Assembly (NCBI GenBank): GCA_009684515.1
Contig: WKKS01000010.1
Span: 39,019 to 103,018, forward strand
Direction: 5' to 3'
DNA: 64,000 bases
Source: Geobacter sp.
GTDB lineage: Bacteria; Desulfobacterota; Desulfuromonadia; Geobacterales; Pseudopelobacteraceae
Under the pieces are notes generated by a model. It was not told the DNA's origin. It saw nothing but the letters and a program-made list of their open reading frames with translations, and made no database searches. The position numbers and the translations under genes are program-made. The stretch's first letter is position 1. The number at the start of each line of letters is the position of its first letter. Shown one piece after another: positions 26,199 to 35,122 of this stretch.

Positions 26199-27026
26199 AT
26201 GCTTCATGTAGGCAATTACAACAATCTGAAAATCGCCAGAATTAACGCAAAAGGAGCTTTCCTGGCAAGCGACGAGGGCGAAATCCTGCTGCCGGGACGT
26301 CTGATGCCCAAAGGCGCCGAACCGGGCAACATGGTGGAAGTATTCATCTACCTTGACTCGGAGGAACGGCTGACCGCAACCACCATCAAACCACGCGCCA
26401 CTGTCGGTGAATTCGCAATGTTGAGCGTCAAGGACAACGTCTCTGTCGGCACTTTCCTCGATTGGGGTCTGGAAAAAGATCTGCTGCTGCCGTTCGGGGA
26501 ACAGCTTGCGCCCATGCGAAGAGGTGAGCGGGTGCTGGTGAGGGTTTATCTGCATAGCAGCGGCCGGATTGCCGCCTCGGCCAAACTGGAGAAGTTCATC
26601 AGGCCGGCTGATGATTCGCTGGCCGAAGGTGACGAAGTCAAGCTGCTGGTTTATGCCTTCACTGATCTGGGCGCCAAGGTCATCGTCAACGACTCTTTCG
26701 GGGGATTGTTATTCAACAGTGAACTTCTGGTCAAACCGAAATGCGGTGACCGCCTGAGAGGGTTTATCAAAAAGATCCGGGAAGACGGCAAACTGGATAT
26801 CACACTCCGTCAGGGGGGAGCCCAGGAAGCGGCCACTGACCGCGAACAGGTTTTGACCGCCCTGAAAGAACAGGACGGATTTCTGCCGCTGAACGACAAA
26901 AGCACACCGGAAGCGATTGCCAACCTGCTGCTGATGAGCAAGAAGAGTTTCAAGAAAGCGATTGGCGGGTTGTACAAGGAAGGCTTGATAAGTATGGCTG
27001 CTGACGGAATCAGGCTGAAACCGTAG
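26199..27026 (+). CDS. CvfB-like S1 RNA-binding protein
   Basis: A 275-residue soluble protein with three S1-like OB domains followed by a winged-helix-like C-terminus (ANLLLMSKKSFKKAIGGLYKEG). It matches the CvfB/YitL family. The second domain has VSVGTFLDWGLEKDLLLP and the third VIVNDSFGGLL. Staphylococcus CvfB affects virulence gene expression and binds RNA; in other bacteria the role is poorly known. GGAG lies upstream of the ATG. It converges on the GGDEF/EAL gene 16 bases away. Confidence 0.85.
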   Translation: MLHVGNYNNLKIARINAKGAFLASDEGEILLPGRLMPKGAEPGNMVEVFIYLDSEERLTATTIKPRATVGEFAMLSVKDNVSVGTFLDWGLEKDLLLPFGEQLAPMRRGERVLVRVYLHSSGRIAASAKLEKFIRPADDSLAEGDEVKLLVYAFTDLGAKVIVNDSFGGLLFNSELLVKPKCGDRLRGFIKKIREDGKLDITLRQGGAQEAATDREQVLTALKEQDGFLPLNDKSTPEAIANLLLMSKKSFKKAIGGLYKEGLISMAADGIRLKP

Positions 27027-27041
27027 CGGAGATCTTTCAAA

Positions 27042-29513
27042 TCAGAGTGTGCCCCAGCGGGAAAAGAACTGATCCGTGGACAGCGGCCGGCCGTAGAGAT
27101 AACCCTGCACGTGACGACACCCTTCCTGTTGCAGAAACTGCGCCTCAGCATCCGTCTCGACCCCCTCTGCGATCGTGTTCAGACCCAAAGCGGTCGCCAG
27201 GGCGATGATCGCACGAACGATCGCCTCACGACTTGGCTCGGCAGTTACGTCAGTAATAAAAGAGCGGTCAATTTTCAGCTTTTGGACCGGCAGATTCCGC
27301 AGATAGCTCAGAGAAGAGTAGCCGGTCCCGAAATCATCCACCGCCAATTTGACACCAAGCGCATGCAGACCATTCAAAAAATCCAGCGCTCGATCACTCT
27401 TCACAATGGCCGACTCGGTCACTTCAATCTCCAGCCGCAAATTGGAAAGTCCGGTTTCATTCAAAACTCGAGTAACAATATCAACTATATCGCCATGTTC
27501 CAGCTGCTTGACGGAAAGATTCACTGAAACGCACGGCAGACAAAGGCCGGCCTCGTCCCACTCCTTGATCTGCTGACAGGCGCTGCGCAACACCCATTCA
27601 CCCAGGATCGAAATAAATCCGATATCTTCGGCAATCGGAATAAAGCGATCCGGTGAAACTGCGCCTAATTCCGGGCTGTTCCAGCAGACCAGAGCTTCAG
27701 CCCCCACCAGTCGGCCAGTTACAGTATCAACCTGCGCCTGGTACTGCAGCGCAAGTTCGCCACGTTCGATAGAACGACGCAGCAGAGCCTCAAGTTGAAC
27801 ACGTTCGCGGGCATATTCACTCATTTCCGGAGCGTAGAAGTGATAGGAATTACGGCCATGGGTTTTAGCATGGTACATGGCGGTATCGGCATTTTTAACC
27901 AGTGTGGTCACGTCCCCGCCGTCAGTCGGATAAAAACTGACGCCAATGCTTGCTGAAATGATGATTTCGTAACCAGACACCATCATCGAGCGGGTCAGCA
28001 GTTCAAGAAACTTTTCAGCGATATATCCGGCATAGCGCGGCGCTTCAATATCATCGAGCAACAGGACAAATTCGTCGCCGCCGATCCTCGCCAGGGTGTC
28101 GGATTTCCTAACATGGGTGCCCAGATCCGTGGCGACCCTCTTCAACAACTCGTCGCCAAGATCGTGCCCGAGAGTATCGTTAACGTTCTTAAAGTGGTCA
28201 AGATCAATGAAGATTACGGCCAATTGCAAATTGTTGCGTTCCGCCAGTTCAATGCTGTGTTTCAGGCGATGGTTGAAAAGCAGGCGATTCGGCAGATTGG
28301 TAAGCAGATCATGGTGAGCCAGAAAGTCCAGCCTTTCCCGTGAACGCTTGATATCGGTGATATCGCTGAAGACTCCCACATAATGCCCGACCCCGCCGGC
28401 ACTGTCCCTTACAACGCCGATGGTCAGACGTTCCGGATAAATTTCACCGTTCTTGCGTTTGTTCCAGATTTCGCCGACCCACTGCCCGCTCTCTTTCAGC
28501 GAACTCCACATATCATTGTAAAACAGGGCATCGTGCCGACCCGACTTCAGAATTCGCGGTTTTTTTTGCAGCACATCTTCGAGAGCATATCCGGTAACGT
28601 GGGTAAAAGCCCTGTTAACAGCGAGAATATTCCCTTCGGTGTCAGTGATGATGACCCCTTCCACAGTATTTTCAAAAACCTTGGCAGAAAGTCGCAATCC
28701 TTCCTCAGCCCGCTCCCGTTCGGCTATTTCACCCTGCAACGCGCGATTCAGCTCCTGCAGCTCAATTGTGCGCTCATTTACCCGCTGATCCAGTAGCAGG
28801 TTATCCTCCTCAATGCGCGCCATGGAACTCTTCAGCTTGGCTTCCTGCTCGCTAATGATCAGCTTGGCCCGGTGCACCACCAGATAAAGAAGGCTGTAGA
28901 GCAGGCTCAGCACACCAACCACTGCCAGGGTAACCAGCCATTGGGTACGCTTGACTTTGGCCAGGAAGGGTGTGATATCGGTATACAGCTCGAAGACCCC
29001 TTCGACCTGATTGCTGTTCTCCGGTATGAAGGGGATATAGGTAGATAACAGATCGCGCGACTCAAGCACGCGGTCAAAAGCGCTGAACTGGTTGCGGTGG
29101 GTCAGCTCGCTCGCCAGCCGCCCCTGAGCGGCAGACAGAAACCCCTCATTGGTGTGCTTGTTCTCCCCGATCTGCTTAGCTTCGGTGGAAAAGACCGTCA
29201 GCCCATCCATATTGTATATCTTGACCTTGACGGCGGAAGTATCCTTCATCAGGGCCACAATCCGCTGGCGTAATCGGGCTATTTCCGGGTTGTTCGGGTC
29301 AATCGGCCGACTGGCGGAATCCGGCTTGAGTAATGGCGAGAAATGAGGCCAGAGAGCATTGCCGAACACCCGGGTTACAGCCGCATTGCGGTCTTCGGCC
29401 ATCCTCATCAAAGACTCAATCGACTGGTGGCGGTTAAACGCTCCGAGAATTGCCGCGGCGATTATTATGCAAATCAGGCTGGCTATGGAATAGTAGCGTG
29501 TCAGGTTGAACAT
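27042..29513 (-). CDS. Membrane sensor with PAS, GGDEF and EAL domains
   Basis: An 823-residue inner-membrane c-di-GMP protein. TM1 (about 9-26) and TM2 (about 195-215) flank a periplasmic sensor region of about 165 residues; a coiled coil follows. A PAS domain (about 275-390) starts VFENTVEGVIITDTEGN. The GGDEF domain has the intact active site ARIGGDEF with an RKSD I-site five residues upstream. The EAL domain has EAL in GAEALVCWN plus EVTESAI and DDFGTGYSSL, so both cyclase and phosphodiesterase activities are possible. Many such tandem proteins show only one activity in practice. The sensed signal is unknown. Confidence 0.92.
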   Translation of the reverse strand: MFNLTRYYSIASLICIIIAAAILGAFNRHQSIESLMRMAEDRNAAVTRVFGNALWPHFSPLLKPDSASRPIDPNNPEIARLRQRIVALMKDTSAVKVKIYNMDGLTVFSTEAKQIGENKHTNEGFLSAAQGRLASELTHRNQFSAFDRVLESRDLLSTYIPFIPENSNQVEGVFELYTDITPFLAKVKRTQWLVTLAVVGVLSLLYSLLYLVVHRAKLIISEQEAKLKSSMARIEEDNLLLDQRVNERTIELQELNRALQGEIAERERAEEGLRLSAKVFENTVEGVIITDTEGNILAVNRAFTHVTGYALEDVLQKKPRILKSGRHDALFYNDMWSSLKESGQWVGEIWNKRKNGEIYPERLTIGVVRDSAGGVGHYVGVFSDITDIKRSRERLDFLAHHDLLTNLPNRLLFNHRLKHSIELAERNNLQLAVIFIDLDHFKNVNDTLGHDLGDELLKRVATDLGTHVRKSDTLARIGGDEFVLLLDDIEAPRYAGYIAEKFLELLTRSMMVSGYEIIISASIGVSFYPTDGGDVTTLVKNADTAMYHAKTHGRNSYHFYAPEMSEYARERVQLEALLRRSIERGELALQYQAQVDTVTGRLVGAEALVCWNSPELGAVSPDRFIPIAEDIGFISILGEWVLRSACQQIKEWDEAGLCLPCVSVNLSVKQLEHGDIVDIVTRVLNETGLSNLRLEIEVTESAIVKSDRALDFLNGLHALGVKLAVDDFGTGYSSLSYLRNLPVQKLKIDRSFITDVTAEPSREAIVRAIIALATALGLNTIAEGVETDAEAQFLQQEGCRHVQGYLYGRPLSTDQFFSRWGTL

Positions 29514-29698
29514 ATCAGTTTCTCATGGTCGGGCGTCGAGCGTTGTTGTCGTGGCAGACAATTGAAATGGAGAGCTGCTTATCGACCGGGTTGACAAAAT
29601 AATTAAGTTGATGCGACTATCCCGCTTATACATCTTTCCGTGCATGCCTACAATCGGAATCTAATTCACAAAATATCACAGACAAGGCCACGCAACTC

Positions 29699-30394
29699 AT
29701 GGAAACGAGTACCGTAATAGAAAAGATAAAAAAACTGTTGGCTCTCTCCAATTCATGCAACGAGCATGAAGCCGCTCTGGCAGCAGCCCACGCCCAACGA
29801 CTCCTGGCAGAGCATAATCTGGCAATGGAGGACATCGAGACAGCCCGAAAACCGGATAAAGCCGACATGGTTGAAACAACGACGGCCAAAACCATGCCGA
29901 AATGGCTGCGGCACCTGACCGCCGGCGTCAGCAAAGCCTTCGACTGCCAGGCCATCCATCACCCGGCAAACGGCAAACTCACTTTCATCGGCGTGGGAGC
30001 AGACGTACAGATCGCGGCCTACACCTACAACTACCTGGACAGAAGCGTCAGAAAGCTTTGCGGCAGCTACATGAAGCAGCATGACACAGCCTCAATAACC
30101 GGCCGTCACCGTGAACTGATGCGGCAATCCTACTACCTGGGAGCAGTATCAACAATCAGCCGCATGCTGGACGCACAGAAGAAGACAACACCGATCACTC
30201 CGGGTGCATTGGTGCCGGTCAAAGAAGGGCTGATCAAACAAGCCATGAGCGAAATCGGCAACATCAGAACAATGCACAGCCGCCGGAGTTACATCAACAG
30301 TGGGGCATACGAGCAAGGGCAGACGGACGGCAGGCAGATAGGAATAAAGCCGGGGGTTGAGGGCAGAAACTGCAAACTGCAAATAGATCCCTGA
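29699..30394 (+). CDS. DUF2786 domain protein
   Basis: A 231-residue protein whose first 45 residues (KIKKLLALSNSCNEHEA, then AAHAQRLLAEHNLAMEDIE) are a DUF2786 domain. The remainder carries a conserved helical block (DVQIAAYTYNYLDRSVRKL) typical of phage- or plasmid-linked proteins of this type. Function is unknown. The reading frame continues past the TGA stop at 30392-30394 for 80 more codons without a start codon; that downstream piece is treated separately. Neighbouring DNA is accessory in character. Confidence 0.75.
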   Translation: METSTVIEKIKKLLALSNSCNEHEAALAAAHAQRLLAEHNLAMEDIETARKPDKADMVETTTAKTMPKWLRHLTAGVSKAFDCQAIHHPANGKLTFIGVGADVQIAAYTYNYLDRSVRKLCGSYMKQHDTASITGRHRELMRQSYYLGAVSTISRMLDAQKKTTPITPGALVPVKEGLIKQAMSEIGNIRTMHSRRSYINSGAYEQGQTDGRQIGIKPGVEGRNCKLQIDP

Positions 30395-30637
30395 TACGAA
30401 ACCAACACTGACATAGCCACCGTTGCTGCAATAACAAGTAGTGTAGACCTATCTGATGAATTAATTATCCTAATTCGTAGATGCAGGCTCGAACCGGGAC
30501 GGGGTATATCAGCCGAGGATGCTTTTGGGATCGGTCGTATCGCAGCAGCAGCCCATTCGGATATAACACCTTGGAGTCAATTTGTAGGTGATGCCGATGT
30601 AATCTTCAAGTTTAAATACCAGGCACCCAGCTTGTAA
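30395..30637 (+). pseudogene. Orphan open frame after DUF2786, likely gene remnant
   Basis: This 80-codon open frame is in frame with the DUF2786 gene and separated from it by a TGA stop. It has no ATG, GTG or TTG near its start, and encodes a plausible soluble sequence with ISAEDAFGIGRIAAAAHS. I do not recognise it. The simplest reading is the 3' end of a truncated gene. Selenocysteine at the TGA is unlikely, because no hairpin follows at SECIS distance. Confidence 0.35.
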
Positions 30638-30640
30638 TAT

Positions 30641-30670
30641 AAAAAGGCCCAGCTACTGGCGGGGCCTTTA
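30641..30670. terminator. Terminator after the TumE/TumA pair
   Basis: AAAGGCCC (30643-30650) and GGGCCTTT (30662-30669) form a stem; T-runs occur on both sides, most clearly on the minus strand (CCTTTTTA). It could serve the minus-strand toxin-antitoxin operon and the rightward remnant. Confidence 0.65.
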
Positions 30671-30714
30671 ATCTTTGGAATTTGAACTATGAATTTAGTT
30701 CCCTAATTGCCGAC

Positions 30715-31089
30715 TCAAACCACCACAGCCTGTAATTGAATTCTGTCGGCCGTTGCCCGTACAAATTTCTGCCGACCATGGCCAGGAAGAGGAACTTCTT
30801 CAATATTAAGCAGACCAGCAGCAACAAGAATATCTACATCTTTCTTGACTGTACTTCTGTCTCGGTTGAGGCGGTGTGCGATAGCGGTAATTGACGATGG
30901 ATCTGACTTAGCCGCGCGAAACAGTTCAAGCCGAGCCGGAGACATGACAGCAAACATATCCACTGGATCTTCAAATGTCAGAGTAAATTCCTGTTTTGGT
31001 ACTTCACCACGATCAAGCTGAATAGCAGTCTCTCGTACCCGTGCAAAATACTCTTCAGTTGTTCCAGTCTTAACGATTACGTTGCGCAT
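30715..31089 (-). CDS. tumA: TumA-type antitoxin (winged HTH)
   Basis: A 124-residue protein with a C-terminal winged helix-turn-helix: SPARLELFRAAKSDPSSI, then AHRLNRDRSTVKKDVDIL. It matches the HTH proteins paired with TumE (DUF6516) toxins. The ATG at 31089 follows GGAGG at a spacing of six; the upstream in-frame ATG at 31137 lacks one and lies within the toxin gene. It overlaps the toxin stop by 20 bases, indicating coupled translation. It should bind and neutralise the toxin and may repress the operon. Confidence 0.75.
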   Translation of the reverse strand: MRNVIVKTGTTEEYFARVRETAIQLDRGEVPKQEFTLTFEDPVDMFAVMSPARLELFRAAKSDPSSITAIAHRLNRDRSTVKKDVDILVAAGLLNIEEVPLPGHGRQKFVRATADRIQLQAVVV

Positions 31090-31378
31090 TGTATTCCTCC
31101 AGTACTGCTGCCCATTCCTGTTCAAAACACCGCTCAATCTCCACGAAGCTTGTCGTATCTACCAGTTCAACAGCCCCTTTGAAATGCCGGTGGTGGCCGT
31201 GCCTATTGTCATATCCAATAACCCGGCCATTGTCACCGCTAAATATCAGGTGGTTGATGTACGCCAGATTATAGCGGGTAACGACTCCATTATCCTGCCA
31301 TACTTCGTATCTGAGTGTGCCATTGCCACGCTTACGAGAAACCATGAAGGATCGGTCTATGATCTTTGTTTCAGCCAT
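31070..31378 (-). CDS. tumE: TumE-family (DUF6516) toxin
   Basis: A 102-residue protein with the central motif GYDNRHGHHRHFKG, characteristic of DUF6516/TumE toxins. The histidine-rich block may form a nuclease-like site, but the activity is not proven by sequence. The toxin comes first in the operon and the antitoxin second, the reverse of the common order. Its promoter (TTGCCA at 31407-31412, 17 bases, TATAAA at 31384-31389) ends five bases before the ATG, with no ribosome-binding site, so the mRNA may be leaderless. Confidence 0.75.
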   Translation of the reverse strand: MAETKIIDRSFMVSRKRGNGTLRYEVWQDNGVVTRYNLAYINHLIFSGDNGRVIGYDNRHGHHRHFKGAVELVDTTSFVEIERCFEQEWAAVLEEYNAQRNR

Positions 31379-32195
31379 GATCTTTTATACCATAGCTGTT
31401 GTGCCGTGGCAACAAAAGTTCTGAGTAAAATTCAAATTTACTTTGTACCCATTTTGGAATCTGAGCTCACAAAAAGTCGAAAAAGAATTGAGGGTAAGAG
31501 ATTATCAGAGAACTGGAGTTTGATGCCTGGAGTTATGACGAGAAAATACGGATGATGAATCAATTTCAGTGGCGGGATCTCCGCTACACTCTGTTGGGTG
31601 GAATCCATACCGACAAAGACGGCAACAAGATCATATTTCACAGCAAAGCCCAGTTTAAAAGTTCTGCAGAATAATTAGCCGCATTGAGACATCAGTTCAT
31701 ATTCTGCGTCAGCTGAATAGTGGTGAAAGAGTCTTGCACATGCCTTTGAGAATCAGGGAAGGTTGCTCGGGTATCTGACCATCATCGGTAACAGGGGTGA
31801 TGTCAGGACTGAGCATGGCTACAGTGTCGAATTCTGTAATGGTGAGACGTATCTGGATTTGCAGCAGTCTGCCAGTTGTTCAGAATTGTATCAAGGATTC
31901 CTTACGGTTCGATCTCTCAAGATCGATTTGATGAAGCCCAAACCGATCTTGAGAGATCCGAGTTATGAAAACCGATGTTGAATTTATGAACAGAATAGGT
32001 TATAAGGCTAGTTCGAATAAATTGCACCTTTGACAATGCAATACCGATTAAAACAGCCGAAAAAATGGTGCACTCATGGTGCATTAGAGTGCAAAAAACG
32101 GCGATAACTGAGAAGCAACAGCAACACACTGCAACAAGTCCACAGAAAGCTAACTATTTGGAATAAAACAACTAAATACAGAGTTTAACCAGCAC
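31379..32195. other. Gene-poor decayed region before tRNA-Ser
   Basis: Only short open pieces are present. One plus-strand frame around 31503-31674 (with MNQFQWRDLRYTLLGG) and another around 31674-31778 look like translated fragments without starts, perhaps of a lost gene; I cannot name them. A 72-codon ORF at 31763-31981 has no ribosome-binding site. A perfect 15-base inverted repeat at 31911-31958 stands out. Confidence 0.4.
31911..31958. repeat. Perfect 15-bp inverted repeat
   Basis: GATCTCTCAAGATCG (31911-31925) is repeated in inverse orientation as CGATCTTGAGAGATC (31944-31958), with an 18-base loop. There is no T-run, so it is not an obvious terminator. It could be a transposon-end relic, a recombinase site or the stem of a small RNA. 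Confidence 0.7.
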
Positions 32196-32283
32196 GGAGA
32201 GGTGTCCGAGTGGTCGATGGTGCCTGACTCGAAATCAGGTGTACGGCAACGTACCTAGGGTTCGAATCCCTACCTCTCCGCCA
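32196..32283 (+). tRNA. tRNA-Ser (anticodon CGA)
   Basis: An 88-base class II tRNA. The acceptor stem pairs GGAGAGG with CCTCTCC, followed by G and an encoded CCA. The anticodon arm CTGACTCGAAATCAG shows the anticodon CGA, which reads UCG. A long variable arm (GTACGGCAACGTAC) is as expected for serine. The T arm is GGGTTCGAATCCC. A terminator follows. tRNA genes are common integration sites, and the DNA on the right is accessory. Confidence 0.95.
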
Positions 32284-32293
32284 CAAAAACAGT

Positions 32294-32324
32294 GGGTTAC
32301 AGCGACAAGCTGTAGCCCTTTTTT
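32294..32324 (+). terminator. Terminator after tRNA-Ser
   Basis: GGGTTACAGC and GCTGTAGCCC form a ten-pair stem (one G-T pair) with a five-base loop, followed by six T. It lies just downstream of the tRNA gene. Confidence 0.85.
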
Positions 32325-32354
32325 GTTGCAACCTTAAAAGCGTGAACGTTGTAA

Positions 32355-32492
32355 GTGTGAACCGAATTTGGTATTTGACCCTTATAGGCGCCGAGGCTGA
32401 CCCACCTGCAAATTTTAACATACCGATATTTCGTTAAGGGGTGGGTCAATCAGGGCGCCGATTGGGGTTCAAAGTAGGAAGCCGATTGACAC
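32355..32492. mobile_element. 138-bp inverted-repeat element derived from IS21-family ends
   Basis: Two imperfect terminal repeats of about 52 bases face each other: 32355-32406 (GTGTGAACCG to TGACCCACC) and 32440-32492 (GGTGGGTCA to ATTGACAC). The right arm contains tandem blocks ending GCCGATTG, as at the ends of IS21-family elements. Only about 33 bases lie between the arms, so this is either a MITE or the scar of an IS that lost its genes. No clear target duplication is visible. Confidence 0.5.
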
Positions 32493-32556
32493 GCCATCTA
32501 TTCTTGTTGATCACGCCTCTGATTTTATCATTGTCAACATAGCAAGCAGCGACCCT

Positions 32557-33474
32557 TCAGACGCATGTCGATGAATCTGTGAGTTGTCCCGCGCAAACAT
32601 CACGAACGCACTCACGCAGCCAGCGATGTGCAGGATCTGCATCCATCCGGGGATGCCAGAGCATTGAAACCGTGATCTTTGGCGTGGATACCGGAAGAGA
32701 AAAACTATGCATCCCGGCTCGTAGGTTTCCGGTGTGGCGTTCAGGGACACTGGCAATCAGATCAGTAGCTCGAGCTAGAGCTAGCGCTGTCGAAAAACTA
32801 CCAACGATCGTGACAATCTCACGTTTTAACCCAAACGGTTTTAATGCTTCATCAATCGGCCCCTGGTCGTGTCCTCTCCGAGAGACGTTGATATGTCTAC
32901 CGTTCGCATATCGGGAGGGCGTAATCTCGCCCTGGCTCAGCGGATGTCCCATTTGCACGACACCAATAAAACGGTCTTGGAACAATGCCTGCGCTCGTAA
33001 CTCCGGACTTGTCATTTCACCAACAACGCCAGTTTCCAGATCGACGGTCCCATCGCGAAGTGACGCACTATCTTTATTTGGCTTCTGCACGAATCGTAGC
33101 TGCACGGCGGGAGCTTCCTCACTAACACGGGCAATAAGTCCCGGTCCGAAGTTCTCCACAAATCCTTCGCTTGTCCTCAGTGTGAACATTCGTACTAGCT
33201 GCCGGATGTTAAGCATATTTGCTGGGCGCAAGACCGATTCTGCGTCATGAACCAGTTGACTGACTCGCTCACGAAGCTCGAGCGCTCGGGGTGTGGGAAC
33301 GAGACCACGTCCTGCTCTGACCAGCAACGGATCGCCCGTAGTCTCCCTCAATCGTGCCAGTGCCCGGCTCATCGCCGACGGGCTAAGCTGCAACCGTTGT
33401 GCTGCTCGCGCAACGCTACCTTCCGCAAGAAGCACATCAAGGGTGACGAGAAGGTTTAGATCAGGAATCGACAT
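32557..33474 (-). CDS. LysR-family transcriptional regulator
   Basis: A 305-residue regulator. The N-terminal winged helix-turn-helix (LAEGSVARAAQRLQLSPSAM) is followed by a periplasmic-binding-type effector domain. The start MSIPDLNLL at 33474 fits the family; the upstream ATG at 33492 adds six unrelated residues. There is no ribosome-binding site and TACAAT lies at 33481-33486, six bases before the ATG, so the mRNA may be leaderless. It diverges from the MFS transporter gene across 147 bases containing a LysR box, so it probably controls that gene in response to a small effector. Confidence 0.9.
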   Translation of the reverse strand: MSIPDLNLLVTLDVLLAEGSVARAAQRLQLSPSAMSRALARLRETTGDPLLVRAGRGLVPTPRALELRERVSQLVHDAESVLRPANMLNIRQLVRMFTLRTSEGFVENFGPGLIARVSEEAPAVQLRFVQKPNKDSASLRDGTVDLETGVVGEMTSPELRAQALFQDRFIGVVQMGHPLSQGEITPSRYANGRHINVSRRGHDQGPIDEALKPFGLKREIVTIVGSFSTALALARATDLIASVPERHTGNLRAGMHSFSLPVSTPKITVSMLWHPRMDADPAHRWLRECVRDVCAGQLTDSSTCV

Positions 33475-33499
33475 GGAGAGATTGTAGCACAACTTGGTT

Positions 33500-33514
33500 T
33501 TGATGTGGCGTCAA
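33500..33514. promoter_or_regulatory. LysR box between regulator and MFS gene
   Basis: TTGATGTGGCGTCAA is a dyad with the T-N11-A core of LysR-type operators (TTGA-N7-TCAA). It lies in the divergent intergenic region, upstream of both starts. Confidence 0.55.
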
Positions 33515-33621
33515 ATGCATTAATAATGTGCAAAGGGTGCGTCTTCCGCTATGTAAGGCACGGGACTATACTCTAGTTATGGTAGTACTCTCTACGTGAG
33601 TTGCCGGAAATGGAGTCCACG

Positions 33622-35079
33622 ATGAAAACAATCAATGCAGAACGGTATGAAGAAATTTTTGAAAGTGCGGTAGGTTCGACTTCGGTTCGGTGGGCGCTCG
33701 CCAGCCTGTCGCTGTCCATGTTGCTGTCCTCGCTTGATACCAGCATCGCCAATGTTGCTTTGCCGGTTCTGGCACAGGCGTTCACCGCTTCATTCCAGGA
33801 AGTCCAGTGGGTTGTCATCGCTTATCTGCTCGCCATTACCACCATGATTGTCAGTGTCGGTCGGCTCGGTGATATCATCGGTCGCCGCCGACTGCTGCTG
33901 ACCGGAATATTCCTGTTCACGGCGGCCTCGGTTCTGAGCGGCGTCGCGCCCATGCTTTGGCTGTTGATTGCCGCCCGGGCGGTGCAGGGACTGGGAGGGG
34001 CCATCATGATGGCTCTTACCATGGCGATCATCGGTGAGACGGTCCCGAAGGAAAAAACCGGCAGCGCCATGGGGCTGCTCGGAACGATGTCTGCGATCGG
34101 CACTGCTCTCGGTCCATCGCTCGGCGGCGTTCTGATCGCAGGCTTCGGTTGGCGGACAATCTTCCTCATCAATATACCACTGGGTTTACTGACTTTTATT
34201 CTCGCGCAGCGCTACCTGCCCGTTGATCATCAGGAACCGAAGAGTGATTGGGCCGGATTCGACAATTTGGGGACGTTGTTGCTTGCCTTGACGCTCGCGG
34301 CATATGCACTGGCCGTGACGATCGGGCGCGGCAGTTTCGGTTCGCTCAACATGGCTCTGCTGTTGGCTGCTGCCTTGGGGTTCGGCCTCTTCGTACTCGC
34401 AGAAGCAAGAGCAGCAACGCCTCTGATCCGACTTGCAATATTCCGCGACCCACTTCTGAGCGCGAGCCTCACCATGAGCACGCTCGTGGCGACGGTAGTG
34501 ACAACGACGCTGGTGGTAGGGCCGTTCTATCTTTCCATTGCACTCGGGCTGGATGCAGCAATGGTTGGATTTGTTTTGTCGGTCGGGCCGCTTGCCGCAG
34601 CCCTAACAGCTGTGCCAGCCGGTCGCTTTGCGGATCGCTTTGGCACACACCGCATGACCATCGTTGGGCTTATGATAATGGCGGCCGGTTCCTTCATTTT
34701 AGCAATGCTACCGGCGACGCTTGGCATCTCCGGCTTCATCACCCCCATCGCTATCATCACCGGCGGCTATTCTCTGTTCCAGACGGCCAATAACACCGCC
34801 GTTATGGCAGATATCAGTCCCGGCCAGCGAGGTGTCATTTCCGGCATGCTTAACCTGTCACGCAATCTTGGACGCCTTACCGGTGCGTCGGTTATGGGCG
34901 CCGTGTTCGCGCTCGCGTCAGCAACTAGAAACATCACAAAGGCGCATCCTGCGGTCGTTGCCACCGGCATGCGGACCACATTCGCGGTTGCGACAATTCT
35001 GATCGTGGTCGCCCTCACCATCGCAGTTGGAAGCCACGCTCTCGCAAAACGATCTTCGCACTCTGGAGACGTGTTATGA
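33622..35079 (+). CDS. MFS efflux transporter (DHA2/EmrB-QacA type)
   Basis: A 485-residue inner-membrane transporter with about 14 TM helices. Family motifs are present: LDTSIANVALPVL (motif D1), GRLGDIIGRRRLLL (motif A) and TGSAMGLLGTMSAIGTALGPSLGG (motif C region). These indicate a drug:proton antiporter. The ATG at 33622 follows GGAG by six bases; the TTG at 33601 and ATG at 33610 are weaker. A TATACT -10-like element lies upstream. It probably exports a toxic compound sensed by the adjacent LysR regulator. Confidence 0.92.
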   Translation: MKTINAERYEEIFESAVGSTSVRWALASLSLSMLLSSLDTSIANVALPVLAQAFTASFQEVQWVVIAYLLAITTMIVSVGRLGDIIGRRRLLLTGIFLFTAASVLSGVAPMLWLLIAARAVQGLGGAIMMALTMAIIGETVPKEKTGSAMGLLGTMSAIGTALGPSLGGVLIAGFGWRTIFLINIPLGLLTFILAQRYLPVDHQEPKSDWAGFDNLGTLLLALTLAAYALAVTIGRGSFGSLNMALLLAAALGFGLFVLAEARAATPLIRLAIFRDPLLSASLTMSTLVATVVTTTLVVGPFYLSIALGLDAAMVGFVLSVGPLAAALTAVPAGRFADRFGTHRMTIVGLMIMAAGSFILAMLPATLGISGFITPIAIITGGYSLFQTANNTAVMADISPGQRGVISGMLNLSRNLGRLTGASVMGAVFALASATRNITKAHPAVVATGMRTTFAVATILIVVALTIAVGSHALAKRSSHSGDVL

Positions 35080-35122
35080 ACCAACACATCTTTAATTCAA
35101 ATGATCATTTAAGCGGGCAAAG

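Noticed and set aside
30395..30637. Second selenocysteine candidate at the DUF2786 stop (TGA 30392-30394) with an in-frame extension
   Set aside because: No hairpin at SECIS spacing, the residues around the TGA are a weak tail, and the extension shows no continuity with the DUF2786 domain. A one-in-three chance frame match is enough.
32185..32421. A 78-codon minus-strand ORF covering tRNA-Ser
   Set aside because: It is antisense to a clear tRNA; the RRGRDSNPR motif is a common tRNA-antisense artefact.
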